Source: an uncultured Bacteroidales bacterium
GTDB lineage: Bacteria; Bacteroidota; Bacteroidia; Bacteroidales; UBA932
Direction of reading: 5' to 3'
Assembly (NCBI GenBank): GCA_944326355.1
Contig: CALVDO010000001.1
Span: 124,001 to 188,000, forward strand
DNA: 64,000 nt
Under the pieces are notes generated by a model that worked only from the letters and a program-made list of their open reading frames with translations, searched no databases and was not told where the DNA came from. The stretch's first letter is position 1. The number at the start of each line of letters is the position of its first letter. Shown piece by piece: positions 52,489 to 61,159 of the stretch. The position numbers and the translations under genes are program-made.

Positions 52489-54276
52489 TCAATCGAGTTT
52501 GAGCACAGCCATGAACGCGCTCTGAGGCACCTCTACCGTACCGATCTGCCTCATACGCTTCTTGCCCTGCTTCTGCTTCTCGAGCAGCTTCCTCTTTCGG
52601 GTGATGTCGCCGCCGTAACACTTTGCGGTCACATCCTTCCTCACGGCCTTGACAGTCTCTCTTGCGATGATCTTGGCCCCGATGGCAGCCTGTATCGCTA
52701 TGTCGAACTGCTGACGCGGAATGAGCTCCTTGAGCTTCTCGCAGATCTTCCGCCCGAAATCATAGGCATGGTCAATGTGAATCAGGCTCGAGAGTGCATC
52801 TGCCGGCTCCCCGTTCAAAAGAATGTCGAGCTTGACAAGACGCGCCTCGCGGAAGCCTATGAGATGATAGTCGAAGGAGGCATAACCCTTTGAAATCGAT
52901 TTGAGCTTGTCATAAAAGTCGAAGACTATCTCCGAAAGCGGCATCTCGTAAGTGAGCTCAAGCCTGTCCGCAGTGATGTAGTGCTGATTGATGAGTACGC
53001 CCCTCTTGTCAAGACAAAGCTTCATTATAGGCCCGTAGAATTCGGCCTTGGAGATGACCTGCGCCTTGATATACGGCTCTTCGATGCGGGAGATGAGGGT
53101 AGGCGCCGGCAGCCCGGAAGGGTTGTGCACGTCGACGACATCGCCCTGAGTGGTGTAGACCTTATATGAAACGTTCGGAACTGTTGTTATCACATCCATG
53201 CCGAACTCCCTGAACAGCCTTTCCTGCACAATCTCCAGATGGAGCAGGCCGAGGAAGCCGCACCGGAAGCCGAACCCGAGCGCAAGCGAAGACTCAGGCT
53301 CGAAGACGAGTGAAGCATCGTTGAGCTGGAGCTTCTCAATCGAAGAGCGGAGCTCCTCATACTGATCGGTCTCGACAGGGTAGACCCCCGCAAAGAGCAT
53401 CGGCTTCACCTCCTCAAACCCGGCAATCGCCTCAGAGCAAGGGTTGTCCACATGAGTTATCGTGTCTCCGACCTTCACCTCCGAAGCGGTCTTGATGCCG
53501 GATATTATGTATCCGACGCTTCCGCATGGTATCTCATCCTGTGGGCACAGCTTCATCTTGAGCACGCCCACCTCGTCAGCCTCATATTCCTTTCCGGTGT
53601 TGAAGAACTTTACCTTGTCCCCGGTGCGGACAGAGCCGTTCCTGACCTTGAAATAGGCGATGATTCCGCGGAACGAATTGAACACGGAGTCGAAGATCAG
53701 AGCCTGAAGCGGAGCATCGGGATCGCCCTGAGGAGGCGGAACCCTGCGCACGATGGCGTCGAGTATGTCCTTCACCCCCTCGCCGGTCTTACCGGAAGCC
53801 AGAAGCACGTCCTGCGGGTCACAGCCGAGCAGATCCGTCACCTGGTCTGTCACCACGTCCACCATGGCGGCGTCCATGTCTATCTTGTTCAGCACAGGGA
53901 TTATCTCAAGATTGTGTTCGATAGCCAGATAGAGGTTGGAAATGGTCTGGGCCTGTATACCCTGAGTGGCATCGACCACAAGAAGAGCCCCTTCGCACGA
54001 GGCAATGGCCCTCGACACCTCGTATGAGAAGTCCACATGACCCGGAGTGTCGATGAGATTGAGCACATAAGACTCACCGTCACAGACATAGTCCATCTGT
54101 ATGGCATGACTCTTAATCGTGATGCCCTTCTCCTTCTCAAGATCCATCGAGTCTAGCACCTGGGCTTCCATATCCCTGCTGCTCAATGTATTTGTAATCT
54201 CAAGCATCCTGTCCGCAAGAGTGCTCTTGCCGTGGTCGATGTGCGCTATTATGCAAAAATTCCTTATGTTCTTCAT
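52489..54276 (-). CDS. lepA: Elongation factor 4 (back-translocating GTPase LepA)
   Basis: Ribosomal GTPase that rescues or remodels stalled translocation complexes. The G1 motif AHIDHGKST (about residues 9-17), the [13 protein letters not shown]3 segment, NKIDMD, the EF4-specific C-terminal domain and the [17 protein letters not shown] segment are all present. 595 aa is the standard length. The start MKNIRNF was chosen; the frame runs on upstream through the promoter repeats and a tRNA, which cannot be coding. Confidence 0.97.
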   Translation of the reverse strand: MKNIRNFCIIAHIDHGKSTLADRMLEITNTLSSRDMEAQVLDSMDLEKEKGITIKSHAIQMDYVCDGESYVLNLIDTPGHVDFSYEVSRAIASCEGALLVVDATQGIQAQTISNLYLAIEHNLEIIPVLNKIDMDAAMVDVVTDQVTDLLGCDPQDVLLASGKTGEGVKDILDAIVRRVPPPQGDPDAPLQALIFDSVFNSFRGIIAYFKVRNGSVRTGDKVKFFNTGKEYEADEVGVLKMKLCPQDEIPCGSVGYIISGIKTASEVKVGDTITHVDNPCSEAIAGFEEVKPMLFAGVYPVETDQYEELRSSIEKLQLNDASLVFEPESSLALGFGFRCGFLGLLHLEIVQERLFREFGMDVITTVPNVSYKVYTTQGDVVDVHNPSGLPAPTLISRIEEPYIKAQVISKAEFYGPIMKLCLDKRGVLINQHYITADRLELTYEMPLSEIVFDFYDKLKSISKGYASFDYHLIGFREARLVKLDILLNGEPADALSSLIHIDHAYDFGRKICEKLKELIPRQQFDIAIQAAIGAKIIARETVKAVRKDVTAKCYGGDITRKRKLLEKQKQGKKRMRQIGTVEVPQSAFMAVLKLD

Positions 54277-54297
54277 GCGGAAAAAATTTGACCGGAG

Positions 54298-54354
54298 CAA
54301 ATATACGCAGAAGCCGAGAGCAATGCAAACCCCGTTTGCGATTGCCGAGGCGCA
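54298..54354 (-). repeat. 57-bp promoter repeat, copy 1 (proximal to lepA)
   Basis: Identical to 54377-54433. On the minus strand it contains TTTG, 20 bp, TATATTTG (54305-54298), i.e. a complete Bacteroidetes promoter, with a stem GCAAT-GCAAAC / GTTTGC-ATTGC around the -33 region. Transcription would start about 15 bp before lepA. Confidence 0.85.
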
Positions 54355-54376
54355 ACAGTATAAATGGCCCTCAGGC

Positions 54377-54433
54377 CAAATATACGCAGAAGCCGAGAGC
54401 AATGCAAACCCCGTTTGCGATTGCCGAGGCGCA
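54377..54433 (-). repeat. 57-bp promoter repeat, copy 2 (distal)
   Basis: Perfect second copy of the 57-bp element, 22 bp away from copy 1 (period 79 bp). It carries the same promoter with TATATTTG at 54384-54377 and lies immediately after the tRNA-Pro terminator. Confidence 0.85.
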
Positions 54434-54434
54434 T

Positions 54435-54469
54435 AAAAAACGCAACCACCTGAGCTCCAGATGATTGCG
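54435..54469 (-). terminator. Intrinsic terminator of tRNA-Pro
   Basis: On the minus strand CGCAATCATCTG pairs with CAGGTGGTTGCG (two G-U pairs), followed by TTTTTT. Confidence 0.85.
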
Positions 54470-54479
54470 CCTCCATCAG

Positions 54480-54553
54480 TCGGGGTACTGTGACTCGAAC
54501 ACAGGACCCTCTGGTCCCAAACCAGATGCGCTAGCCAACTGCGCCACACCCCG
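54480..54553 (-). tRNA. tRNA-Pro (anticodon TGG)
   Basis: Full cloverleaf on the minus strand: acceptor CGGGGTG...TACCCCG, D-arm GGCGCAGTTGGCTAGCGC, anticodon stem TCTGG / CCAGA with a loop carrying TGG, and T-arm with GTTCGAGTC. C1-G72 is the expected tRNA-Pro identity pair. No CCA encoded. Confidence 0.94.
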
Positions 54554-54569
54554 ATTGTTTATTGGACTG

Positions 54570-54600
54570 CAAAGATACTCTTATTTTTACAAAATGCAAA
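54570..54600 (-). promoter_or_regulatory. Promoter of tRNA-Pro
   Basis: TTTG (54600-54597), 19 bp, TATCTTTG (54577-54570) on the minus strand: a full consensus match. Confidence 0.85.
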
Positions 54601-54649
54601 ATTTTTCAAAAAATTTTTTCTTCCCACAGAAGAGACCAGACAAAATGGC

Positions 54650-54657
54650 TATCTTTG
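54650..54657 (+). promoter_or_regulatory. -7 element of lolD
   Basis: TATCTTTG on the plus strand, 20 bp before the lolD ATG. No clear -33. Confidence 0.5.
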
Positions 54658-54677
54658 ACACGGCATAACAAGACAAG

Positions 54678-55337
54678 ATGATACAGGCCGTCGGAATAGA
54701 AAAATCATTCGGAAATCTCAAAGTTCTCAAGGGAATAGATTTCCGCGCCGAAAAATCCGAAGTCGTGTCCATAATGGGCGCGTCAGGAGCCGGCAAGTCC
54801 ACCCTTCTGCAGATACTCGGCACCTTGTCGCGACCCGACTCCGGCAGTCTGACCATTGACGGGACAGACGTGCTCGGACTCGGCAGGGACAAGCTTTCCG
54901 AATTCAGAAACAGGAAGATAGGATTTGTCTTCCAGTTCCACCACCTGCTTCCGGAATTCACCTCTCTTGAAAATGTGATGATCCCTGCCCTGATAGCAGG
55001 CAGGAAAGACAAGGAGGCGAAGAAGGCCGCCGAAAACCTGCTTTCAGACCTCGGGCTCGGAGAAAGACTGACTCACAAGCCTTCAGAACTGTCCGGAGGA
55101 GAGCAGCAGAGAGTCGCCATAGCCAGAGCGCTCGTCAACAGCCCTTCCGTCCTCTTTGCGGACGAGCCTTCGGGCAATCTGGACAGCAAGACCAAGGAGG
55201 AGCTGCACAGGCTGTTCTTCTCTCTGAGGGACAGATACGGGCAGACGATAATCATCGTGACCCATGATCCGTCCCTCGCCGAAATGTGCGACAGGACGAT
55301 GTTCATGGAGGACGGACTGTTCAGGGAAAGTATGTGA
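54678..55337 (+). CDS. lolD: ABC transporter ATPase, LolD-like
   Basis: 219 aa ATP-binding subunit. Walker [10 protein letters not shown] (residues 34-42), signature [15 protein letters not shown] and Walker [13 protein letters not shown] are intact, and the overall sequence is of the MacB/LolD/FtsE group. The family's LolD members power lipoprotein release to the outer membrane with LolC/E; no permease gene adjoins here, so LolD is preferred over MacB/FtsE but not proven. The methyltransferase gene follows after 17 bp. Confidence 0.82.
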   Translation: MIQAVGIEKSFGNLKVLKGIDFRAEKSEVVSIMGASGAGKSTLLQILGTLSRPDSGSLTIDGTDVLGLGRDKLSEFRNRKIGFVFQFHHLLPEFTSLENVMIPALIAGRKDKEAKKAAENLLSDLGLGERLTHKPSELSGGEQQRVAIARALVNSPSVLFADEPSGNLDSKTKEELHRLFFSLRDRYGQTIIIVTHDPSLAEMCDRTMFMEDGLFRESM

Positions 55338-55354
55338 CACGCGGGGAGGGAGGC

Positions 55355-56107
55355 ATGAGAGAAGACGGACAGGGAAAACGCGGCGAATTCAGATTCAAGA
55401 GATTCAGCGTGCTGAACGAGAAGTCCGCGATGAAAGTGAACACTGACGGGGTGATTTTAGGAGCGGCAATGACCCTCTCCGGGAATGAGCGCCGGCTGCT
55501 CGACATCGGGACAGGGACAGGGACAGTAGCTCTGATGGCGGCACAGAGACTGTCAGACAAAGGCTCCGCCTTCCGCATCACCGGCATAGACATAGACGAA
55601 GCCTCCGCAGAAGAGGCAGAAGCCAACTTCAGCCGCTCGCCCTGGGCGGCAGAGCTTGAGGCGGAAAAGGCGTCGCTTGAGGACTACGCGGCATCGCTGC
55701 GGGAGGGCGACAGTTTCGACATGATATTTTCCAACCCGCCATACTACGGCGGAGAACTTAAGGCGCCGGACCCGAGAAGATGCCGGGCCAGGCATTCCGG
55801 CTCACTGTCATGGATGGACATAGCGGAATTCGCGGCAGGCAGACTGACACAGGAAGGTCGCCTGGCAATGATCCTCCCTTCGGACCAGACTCTTCATACC
55901 GTCAGATTCGCCGCCGCCTGCGGCCTATACCTGTGCCGTGAACTGCAGATCAGGACAGTCCGCAGCAAAGAGCCGAAGAGGACCGTGCTTGAGATGACCG
56001 GACGCCGACAGGAGGAAGTCCGTAAAGAGACACTCGTAATGACGGAAGGAGGGACCTACACCCCAGGGTACAGATCCCTCCTCGCGGATTTTCTTCTGAT
56101 TTTCTGA
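55355..56107 (+). CDS. tRNA1(Val) (adenine(37)-N6)-methyltransferase-like protein
   Basis: 250 aa N6-adenine methyltransferase of the TrmN6/YfiC type. Motif I LDIGTGTGTVALMAAQR, the NPPYY catalytic motif (FSNPPYYGG) and the family-typical N-terminal MKVNTDGVILGA are clear. The start MREDGQ was chosen; an earlier ATG would overlap lolD by 52 bp. Probably cotranscribed with lolD. Confidence 0.88.
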   Translation: MREDGQGKRGEFRFKRFSVLNEKSAMKVNTDGVILGAAMTLSGNERRLLDIGTGTGTVALMAAQRLSDKGSAFRITGIDIDEASAEEAEANFSRSPWAAELEAEKASLEDYAASLREGDSFDMIFSNPPYYGGELKAPDPRRCRARHSGSLSWMDIAEFAAGRLTQEGRLAMILPSDQTLHTVRFAAACGLYLCRELQIRTVRSKEPKRTVLEMTGRRQEEVRKETLVMTEGGTYTPGYRSLLADFLLIF

Positions 56108-56120
56108 GCCGCCCTTCAAT

Positions 56121-56168
56121 ACGGATTCCGTCCGGAAAAACAGCACGGATTCCGTCCGGGAAAGCAGC
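56121..56168. repeat. 24-bp tandem repeat (two copies)
   Basis: Two adjacent 24-bp units (56121-56144, 56145-56168), each starting ACGGATTCCGTCCGG, differing at two positions. A GGCCGC / GCGGCC hairpin follows at 56172-56189. Both lie between convergent genes and may act in termination. Confidence 0.65.
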
Positions 56169-56195
56169 TTCGGCCGCGCAAATGCGGCCCTCATG

Positions 56196-56654
56196 TCAAG
56201 GCCTCGGATGCAGTCTGTGGATCTGCTGTCTGCGGAATTTTTCCTCCGCCACATACAGCTTCGCCACCTTCTCGGCAGGCAGGACAGCGAGGAACTCATC
56301 GACCGCTCCGGACTCTATGGTGTGCCTCGTCTCTATGGCCGAAAGATAGGCGTCAAGCGCGGCAGACACCTCTGCCTCCGGCTTTCCTGACTCTGAAGCC
56401 TCTTCAAGCGCCTTGTATGTCTGGAGAACCGTCCTCTGGGCATCACGTTTCCTGTCCTGCACTCCATTGTAGACAGGCCAGAATTTCTCCGCCTCTGCGG
56501 AAGTAAGATCCATTTCTGTCGAGAGGTACGCGATCCTTTCCGTTCTCATCCTCTCTCTCCAGCCGTCATCACCGCATCTCGGCCCACGCGGCTGCGCATA
56601 AGACGCCATCACCGACATGAGCCCTATGGCCAGCAAAATGACAAATCTCTTCAT
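56196..56654 (-). CDS. Spy/CpxP-like periplasmic protein
   Basis: 152 aa. Signal peptide (ending SYAQ) then a helical, charged protein with the LTxxQ-like segment YLSTEMDLTSAEAEKFWPVY, typical of the small Spy-like proteins that follow ECF sigma operons in Bacteroidetes. Likely an envelope-stress chaperone or sensor (inference). It is the third gene of the sigma factor unit. Confidence 0.72.
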   Translation of the reverse strand: MKRFVILLAIGLMSVMASYAQPRGPRCGDDGWRERMRTERIAYLSTEMDLTSAEAEKFWPVYNGVQDRKRDAQRTVLQTYKALEEASESGKPEAEVSAALDAYLSAIETRHTIESGAVDEFLAVLPAEKVAKLYVAEEKFRRQQIHRLHPRP

Positions 56655-56670
56655 GTGATTTTCTTTTAAT

Positions 56671-57081
56671 TCATTCAACTTCAGTTCCGAGAATGAGATA
56701 AGCATCTTCCAGAGAAACACCTGTCTCTATCATATAGTTCACCACATCCTCCTCAGACAGGGCAGCATAATCCGAATCCGCTCCGTCATCTTCCCCGTAT
56801 GGCGCAAAAAGCGACTCAGGCTCCGACACCGGGATAAGGTCGGAGATCATGAGCTCGACATAAAGATCCCCCGCCACAGACGCTTCCGACGATTTCCGGC
56901 TGCCGATCGTCAGCGTCAGGGTCAGCACGACCGCGGCAACGGCGGCGGCACAGCTGAATACAGCCGCCATAAGACGCGGATTCCCATGCCGGGACGGTCC
57001 GGAAAGCGGCTCATGCCGGACAAGCCGTTTCTCAAGACCGTCAAAATACCCCTCGGGAACATTGAATGGAAGATTCTTCAT
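56671..57081 (-). CDS. Putative anti-sigma-type membrane protein
   Basis: 136 aa. It starts KNLPFNVPEGYFDGLEKRL, a motif typical of the proteins encoded next to ECF sigma factors in Bacteroidetes, then has a single transmembrane helix (about residues 38-60) and an acidic C-terminal domain. No zinc HxxxCxxC motif is seen, so it is not a ZAS anti-sigma factor. It lies between the sigma factor and the Spy-like gene. Function as anti-sigma is inferred only from context and topology. Confidence 0.55.
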   Translation of the reverse strand: MKNLPFNVPEGYFDGLEKRLVRHEPLSGPSRHGNPRLMAAVFSCAAAVAAVVLTLTLTIGSRKSSEASVAGDLYVELMISDLIPVSEPESLFAPYGEDDGADSDYAALSEEDVVNYMIETGVSLEDAYLILGTEVE

Positions 57082-57139
57082 AATGATGCCTTCTGTCTGC
57101 AACATTGATTTAGACACACGAAGAGCCGGAAGTTAAAAA

Positions 57140-57673
57140 TCACTTCGAAAGTTCATCTTTTATTTTTACGCAGGCATGATGATATGACGCCTTCAAAGAG
57201 CCAACGGATGTCTTGAGAATCTCTGATATGTCCTTGTATTCCATCTCTTCAAAATATCTCATGACAAATACGAGACGCTGCTTCTCGGGAAGCCTGCCCA
57301 CCGCCGTCAGCAGTTTCCGCTGAATCTCGTCGCCGTTGAAATAGGGATCTGTCTCAAGCCTGTCCACCGCCTGACGCTCGTCGGAAATCCTGGAAAACAG
57401 ATCCCGGAACTTCCGCCTGCGGATGCTGTTGAGCACCTCGTTTGTCGCTATCCTGTACACCCAAGTGAAAAGACGCGCCTCCCCCCTGAAGCCGGGAAGC
57501 GCGTTCCATATCTTCATGAACACGTCCTGAAGGATGTCGTCAGCATCCTCATGAGAGCATGCGAAGCCTCGAATATGCCAATATAGTCTCTCCCCGTAGC
57601 TGCGGACCATCTCGGTGAAGGCCCCTTCGCGGTCTCCGCCCCGGAGCAGAGCCAGTATCTCCTCGTCGCCCAT
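57140..57673 (-). CDS. ECF-type RNA polymerase sigma-70 factor
   Basis: 177 aa ECF sigma factor. Region 2 is seen in HEDADDILQDVFMKIWNALP and TWVYRIATNEVLNSIRRRK; region 4 in LPEKQRLVFVMRYFEEMEYK and the recognition helix TSVGSLKASYHHACVKIK. It begins 32 bp after transketolase, on the same strand. Probably controls an envelope-stress regulon including the Spy-like gene. Confidence 0.93.
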   Translation of the reverse strand: MGDEEILALLRGGDREGAFTEMVRSYGERLYWHIRGFACSHEDADDILQDVFMKIWNALPGFRGEARLFTWVYRIATNEVLNSIRRRKFRDLFSRISDERQAVDRLETDPYFNGDEIQRKLLTAVGRLPEKQRLVFVMRYFEEMEYKDISEILKTSVGSLKASYHHACVKIKDELSK

Positions 57674-57705
57674 CGCATACAGGACTCTTCGCGTGCAGGC
57701 GAGTG

Positions 57706-58665
57706 TCAGACGTGCTTTCTCGCCACAGCCCGCCTGACCGCCTCCGCAATGTGAATGGCGTCAAGGCCATAGGCTCGGAGCAGCTCGGAAGGGGTGCCGG
57801 ACTGGCCGAAACGGTCGCCTCCGTTTATGAATTCGAGAGGAGCAGGATGCCTGAGCGCGAGGGAATATGCGATGATCTCCCCGAGTCCGCCTGCGGAGTT
57901 ATGTTCCTCAGCCACCACGGCAGCACCGGTTTTTGCCACAGAAGCGACGACGGCTTCAGTATCGAGCGGCTTGATGGTCGCGATGTCGATGACTTCAGCC
58001 GATACTCCTTCCGCCTCAAGAATCTCGGCGGCCTGAAGAGCCTCCCACACGAGATGTCCGGTAGCGAAGATCGTTGCGTCTGTGCCTTCGCTCAGCAGAA
58101 TCGCCTTGCCTATCTCGAACTTCCAGTCGGCAGGAGTGAAGTTAGGCATCGCCGGACGGCCGAAGCGCAGATACACCGGGCCGACATACTCAGCTGCGGC
58201 AAGTGTCGCCGCCCTCGTCTGATTGTAGTCGCACGGATTGATCACCACCATGCCGGGAAGAGCCCTCATGAGAGCGATGTCCTCCATCGTCTGATGCGTG
58301 GCCCCGTCCTCACCGAGAGTGAGCCCGGAATGAGAAGCGGCTATCTTAACGTTCACCTGTCCATAGGCCACTTCCTGCCTGATCTGGTCATAGACCCTGC
58401 CAGTGACGAACTCCGCGAAAGAGCCCGCAAACGGAATCTTGCCCGTAATCGCAAGGCCGGCAGCTACACCGATCATGTTGGCCTCGGCTATGCCGCACTG
58501 GATGAACCTTTCCGGAAACTCTCGGGCGAAGGCGTCCATCTTCACCGAGCTGCCGAGATCAGCCGTGAGAGCCATTATCCTTGCGTCCGCCCTACCCGCC
58601 TCATGGAGGCCGGCGCCGAACCCGCTTCTGGTGTCCTTGTTGCCTGTATTCGTGTATCTTTTCAT
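57706..58665 (-). CDS. Transketolase, C-terminal subunit
   Basis: 319 aa subunit with the pyrimidine-binding and C-terminal domains: FIQCGIAEANMIGVAAGLA, SHSGLTLGEDGATHQ and GGDRFGQSG. With the N-terminal subunit upstream it makes a complete transketolase of the split kind, also found in some archaea and Firmicutes. The start MKRYTNT was chosen over an upstream in-frame ATG because it opens the conserved region; a 49-bp gap separates the two subunits. Confidence 0.92.
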   Translation of the reverse strand: MKRYTNTGNKDTRSGFGAGLHEAGRADARIMALTADLGSSVKMDAFAREFPERFIQCGIAEANMIGVAAGLAITGKIPFAGSFAEFVTGRVYDQIRQEVAYGQVNVKIAASHSGLTLGEDGATHQTMEDIALMRALPGMVVINPCDYNQTRAATLAAAEYVGPVYLRFGRPAMPNFTPADWKFEIGKAILLSEGTDATIFATGHLVWEALQAAEILEAEGVSAEVIDIATIKPLDTEAVVASVAKTGAAVVAEEHNSAGGLGEIIAYSLALRHPAPLEFINGGDRFGQSGTPSELLRAYGLDAIHIAEAVRRAVARKHV

Positions 58666-58714
58666 AATATGGTCTTTTTCAGAAAAAAGCTCATTTGCGC
58701 TGTCCTGCACAGGG

Positions 58715-59560
58715 TCAGTAGTCCCCGAGAGTCTCCTCAAGCTGCGAAAGGGCGACCTCGCACTGCGCCTGATTCGGTGCCTTGCCATGCCACTGGTTGG
58801 TGCCGGCCATAAAGTCCACGCCCTCGCCCATGACGCTCTTCATGAGAATCATCACCGGACGTCCCTTGCCGCATTCGGCCCTGGCATCCGCATAGACCTT
58901 TAGAATGGCATCGAAATCATGTCCGTCGGCCTCAAGCACAACCCATCCGAAAGCCTCCCATTTTTTTCTGAGGTCGCCGACTCCCGCGACGTCATCTATC
59001 GGGCCGTCTATCTGCTGTCCGTTCCAGTCTGTGATGGCGACAAGATTGTCTATCTTGTGATGGACAGCAAACATGGCCGCCTCCCATATCTGGCCTTCCT
59101 CGCACTCCCCGTCTCCGACCAGCACATAAGTGAGATGCGGGTCGCCGTCAAGCTTCTTGCCCATCGCGATGCCGACGGCAGCCGAAAGTCCCTGCCCGAG
59201 AGAGCCGGAGGGCTGCACTACGCCCGGAAGATCCCTGTCCACCGAAGGATGTCCCTGAAGCCTTGTGCCGAGCCTGCGGAAAGTACCGAGCTCAGAGACA
59301 GGAAAATAGCCGCATCTGGCGAGAATCGAATAATAGACGGGACTGAGATGCCCGGCGGAAAGGACGAACACGTCCTGCCCTGCGCTCTCTCGCGTCCATG
59401 TCTTCGGATCATGCTCCATGACGTTGAAATACAAGGCGGTCAGAAAATCCGCGCTGCTCATGGAGCCGCCCGGATGTCCGGACCCTGCACCTGTGACCAT
59501 CCTGATGATGTCCCTCCTCACCTGAGAAGCGATCCTCTTCAATTCTTCAATGCTTGCCAT
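58715..59560 (-). CDS. Transketolase, N-terminal (thiamine pyrophosphate) subunit
   Basis: 281 aa subunit holding the TPP-binding site. GSGHPGGSMS (residues 26-35), the GDGECEEGQIWEA start of the TPP/Mg motif (about residue 149) and ITDWNGQQIDG are present. It transfers two-carbon units in the non-oxidative pentose phosphate pathway, together with the C-terminal subunit. A TAGTTTTG -7 element (minus) is at 59593-59600. Confidence 0.94.
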   Translation of the reverse strand: MASIEELKRIASQVRRDIIRMVTGAGSGHPGGSMSSADFLTALYFNVMEHDPKTWTRESAGQDVFVLSAGHLSPVYYSILARCGYFPVSELGTFRRLGTRLQGHPSVDRDLPGVVQPSGSLGQGLSAAVGIAMGKKLDGDPHLTYVLVGDGECEEGQIWEAAMFAVHHKIDNLVAITDWNGQQIDGPIDDVAGVGDLRKKWEAFGWVVLEADGHDFDAILKVYADARAECGKGRPVMILMKSVMGEGVDFMAGTNQWHGKAPNQAQCEVALSQLEETLGDY

Positions 59561-59592
59561 TGCAGTCTGTCTTTTATTATAACTCGGAGTCG

Positions 59593-59600
59593 CAAAACTA
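59593..59600 (-). promoter_or_regulatory. -7 element of the transketolase operon
   Basis: TAGTTTTG on the minus strand, 33 bp before the start codon; -33 region is TTCA, not TTTG. Confidence 0.45.
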
Positions 59601-59729
59601 CTTATTTTTTTTCAGCAAGTGAAATTATTTTTACACATTATCCGGCAACCTTCCGGCTTGTCGTCGCGCAGCCGGGAATGATGCCGCAAGGATACCCCGG
59701 ATGACACTCACCGGCACATAACATAAGGA

Positions 59730-59772
59730 AAGGGGGACCGCCGGCAGTCCGGACATGTCCCCCTTATTATTA
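59730..59772 (-). terminator. Terminator after malate dehydrogenase
   Basis: AAGGGGGAC (59730-59738) pairs with GTCCCCCTT (59757-59765), with T-rich sequence on both sides, so it can act on either strand. A second palindromic stem CCGTCA / TGACGG with flanking GCCC/GGGC is at 59787-59813. The 262-bp gap contains no gene. Confidence 0.75.
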
Positions 59773-59827
59773 TATGTCGCCGCCATGCCCGCCGTCATGC
59801 TGACGGGCCGGGCGGAAAATGCCCGCC

Positions 59828-60823
59828 TCAGAGATTCGGGTTCAGCGTATGCCACTCGGATACCGGCGGAATAATGTTGAGTCCGATGATCTCGTCGCGC
59901 ATCTTGCAGAGGTGCTCGTACGATGCGTCGAGAGCCGCCATTTCCTCGGCAGAGCCTTCGACCTGGCCATAGTGGACTCCGGTCTCGTCGATAACGGTAG
60001 GCATCGCCATCATCACGTTGTGATATTTCTCAGTGTTCACATAACAGCCTGCAGGCCATTCGAACTTCTTTCCTCCCATCGCGGCGGCAATCATCTCGAC
60101 TGAGACGTAAGCCGGGCTCTGGAATGAGGAGCGGCCGCGCAGCTCGATGATTCTCTTTCCTCCCTGGATGACGTTTCCTTTGATCTCTTCCCATCTCACG
60201 AGCGGAAGCTTCGTGCCGAGAAGCTCGGAGAAAGGCTTGCCGTCAACAGTCACCTTCGATGCGAATACGGCCATCTGCTCTCCGTGTCCGCCGTAGGTGT
60301 GGCAGTTCTCCACCTTGCACTGCTGAACGCCGAACTCCTTGGCGAGAGCGCTCTGGAGACGGGTTGAGTCAAGGGCGGCGAGAGTGGTCACCTGCGAAGG
60401 CCTGAGACCGGAATGGAGAAGGGTAACGAGGCCGGTGAGGTCGGCAGGATTGAAGATGATGACCACATGCTTCACGTCCGGACAATACGACCTGATGTCT
60501 TTCCCGAGCTGCTCGGCGATCTCGCAGTTGCCCTTGAGAAGATCCTCGCGGGTCATGCCCTGCTTGCGCGGAGCTCCGCCTGAAGAAATGACGTACTTGG
60601 CACCCGTGAGGGCCTCCTTCATGTCTGTGGTATAAGTGATGTCAGCCCCGTCAAATGCGCAATGATACATTTCCTCGGCCACACCCTCAAGGCCCGGACC
60701 ATACGGGTCATACAGGCAGATGTGCGGCGTAAGCCTCATCATCATGGCGGTCTGCGCCATGTTGGAACCGATCATTCCGGCTGCGCCTACAATGGTCAGT
60801 TTGTCATTTGTCAAGAAACTCAT
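59828..60823 (-). CDS. mdh: Malate dehydrogenase
   Basis: NAD-dependent oxidoreductase of the LDH/MDH fold, 331 aa. The nucleotide loop LTIVGAAGMIGSNM, the substrate-loop RKQGMTRED Arg residues and the catalytic His in TYGGHGEQMAVF are visible. In Bacteroidetes it usually serves the reductive branch to succinate/propionate. Start at MSFLTND chosen by the conserved distance to the GxxGxxG loop; an ATG 12 bp upstream is possible. TATATTFG-type -7 element (TATATTTG) at 60863-60870 minus. Confidence 0.94.
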   Translation of the reverse strand: MSFLTNDKLTIVGAAGMIGSNMAQTAMMMRLTPHICLYDPYGPGLEGVAEEMYHCAFDGADITYTTDMKEALTGAKYVISSGGAPRKQGMTREDLLKGNCEIAEQLGKDIRSYCPDVKHVVIIFNPADLTGLVTLLHSGLRPSQVTTLAALDSTRLQSALAKEFGVQQCKVENCHTYGGHGEQMAVFASKVTVDGKPFSELLGTKLPLVRWEEIKGNVIQGGKRIIELRGRSSFQSPAYVSVEMIAAAMGGKKFEWPAGCYVNTEKYHNVMMAMPTVIDETGVHYGQVEGSAEEMAALDASYEHLCKMRDEIIGLNIIPPVSEWHTLNPNL

Positions 60824-60862
60824 AGTATGATTCATTTAAAACATGTATTTTCGCAATGGCTG

Positions 60863-60891
60863 CAAATATAATAAAAAAATGACTATATTTG
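60863..60891. promoter_or_regulatory. Back-to-back -7 elements between mdh and the PPTase region
   Basis: CAAATATA (60863-60870, minus) and TATATTTG (60884-60891, plus), 13 bp apart, exactly as at 47017-47045. The plus element would start transcription near 60898. Confidence 0.6.
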
Positions 60892-60915
60892 CACGAAATT
60901 TAATTTGCAAGACAC

Positions 60916-61113
60916 GTGGAACCTCCCAGTCCAACATTGACCGTTCAGGTACCGGCGGATCCGTCATCTGAAGACCCGCTGGCGGACAGCGTCTACATGA
61001 TATTCGATTCGTGCGCGGAATCCGGAGACGGCCCCGCGATGAGATTTGTGTGCACCTATTCGGCGCGCACGGGTATGTCATATATAGGCGTATCCGGGCC
61101 AATCGCGTCATAG
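60916..61113 (+). CDS. Possible small protein of unknown function
   Basis: A 65-codon frame beginning with GTG, just after the plus-strand promoter at 60884 and before the phosphopantetheinyl transferase gene. I see no domain, only a Pro/Ser-rich start. No strong ribosome binding site. It may be a non-coding leader instead. Confidence 0.25.
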   Translation: MEPPSPTLTVQVPADPSSEDPLADSVYMIFDSCAESGDGPAMRFVCTYSARTGMSYIGVSGPIAS

Positions 61114-61159
61114 ACGGGACGGAATGAGGCTCCAGACATAGGACAATCAGGACTTTACA

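Noticed and set aside
54298..54433. Possible CRISPR array
   Set aside because: Only two 57-bp copies with one 22-bp interval, each containing a promoter; no cas genes nearby.
54277..54549. Upstream extension of lepA
   Set aside because: It would read through the duplicated promoter repeats, a terminator and tRNA-Pro; LepA has its standard 595 aa from 54276.
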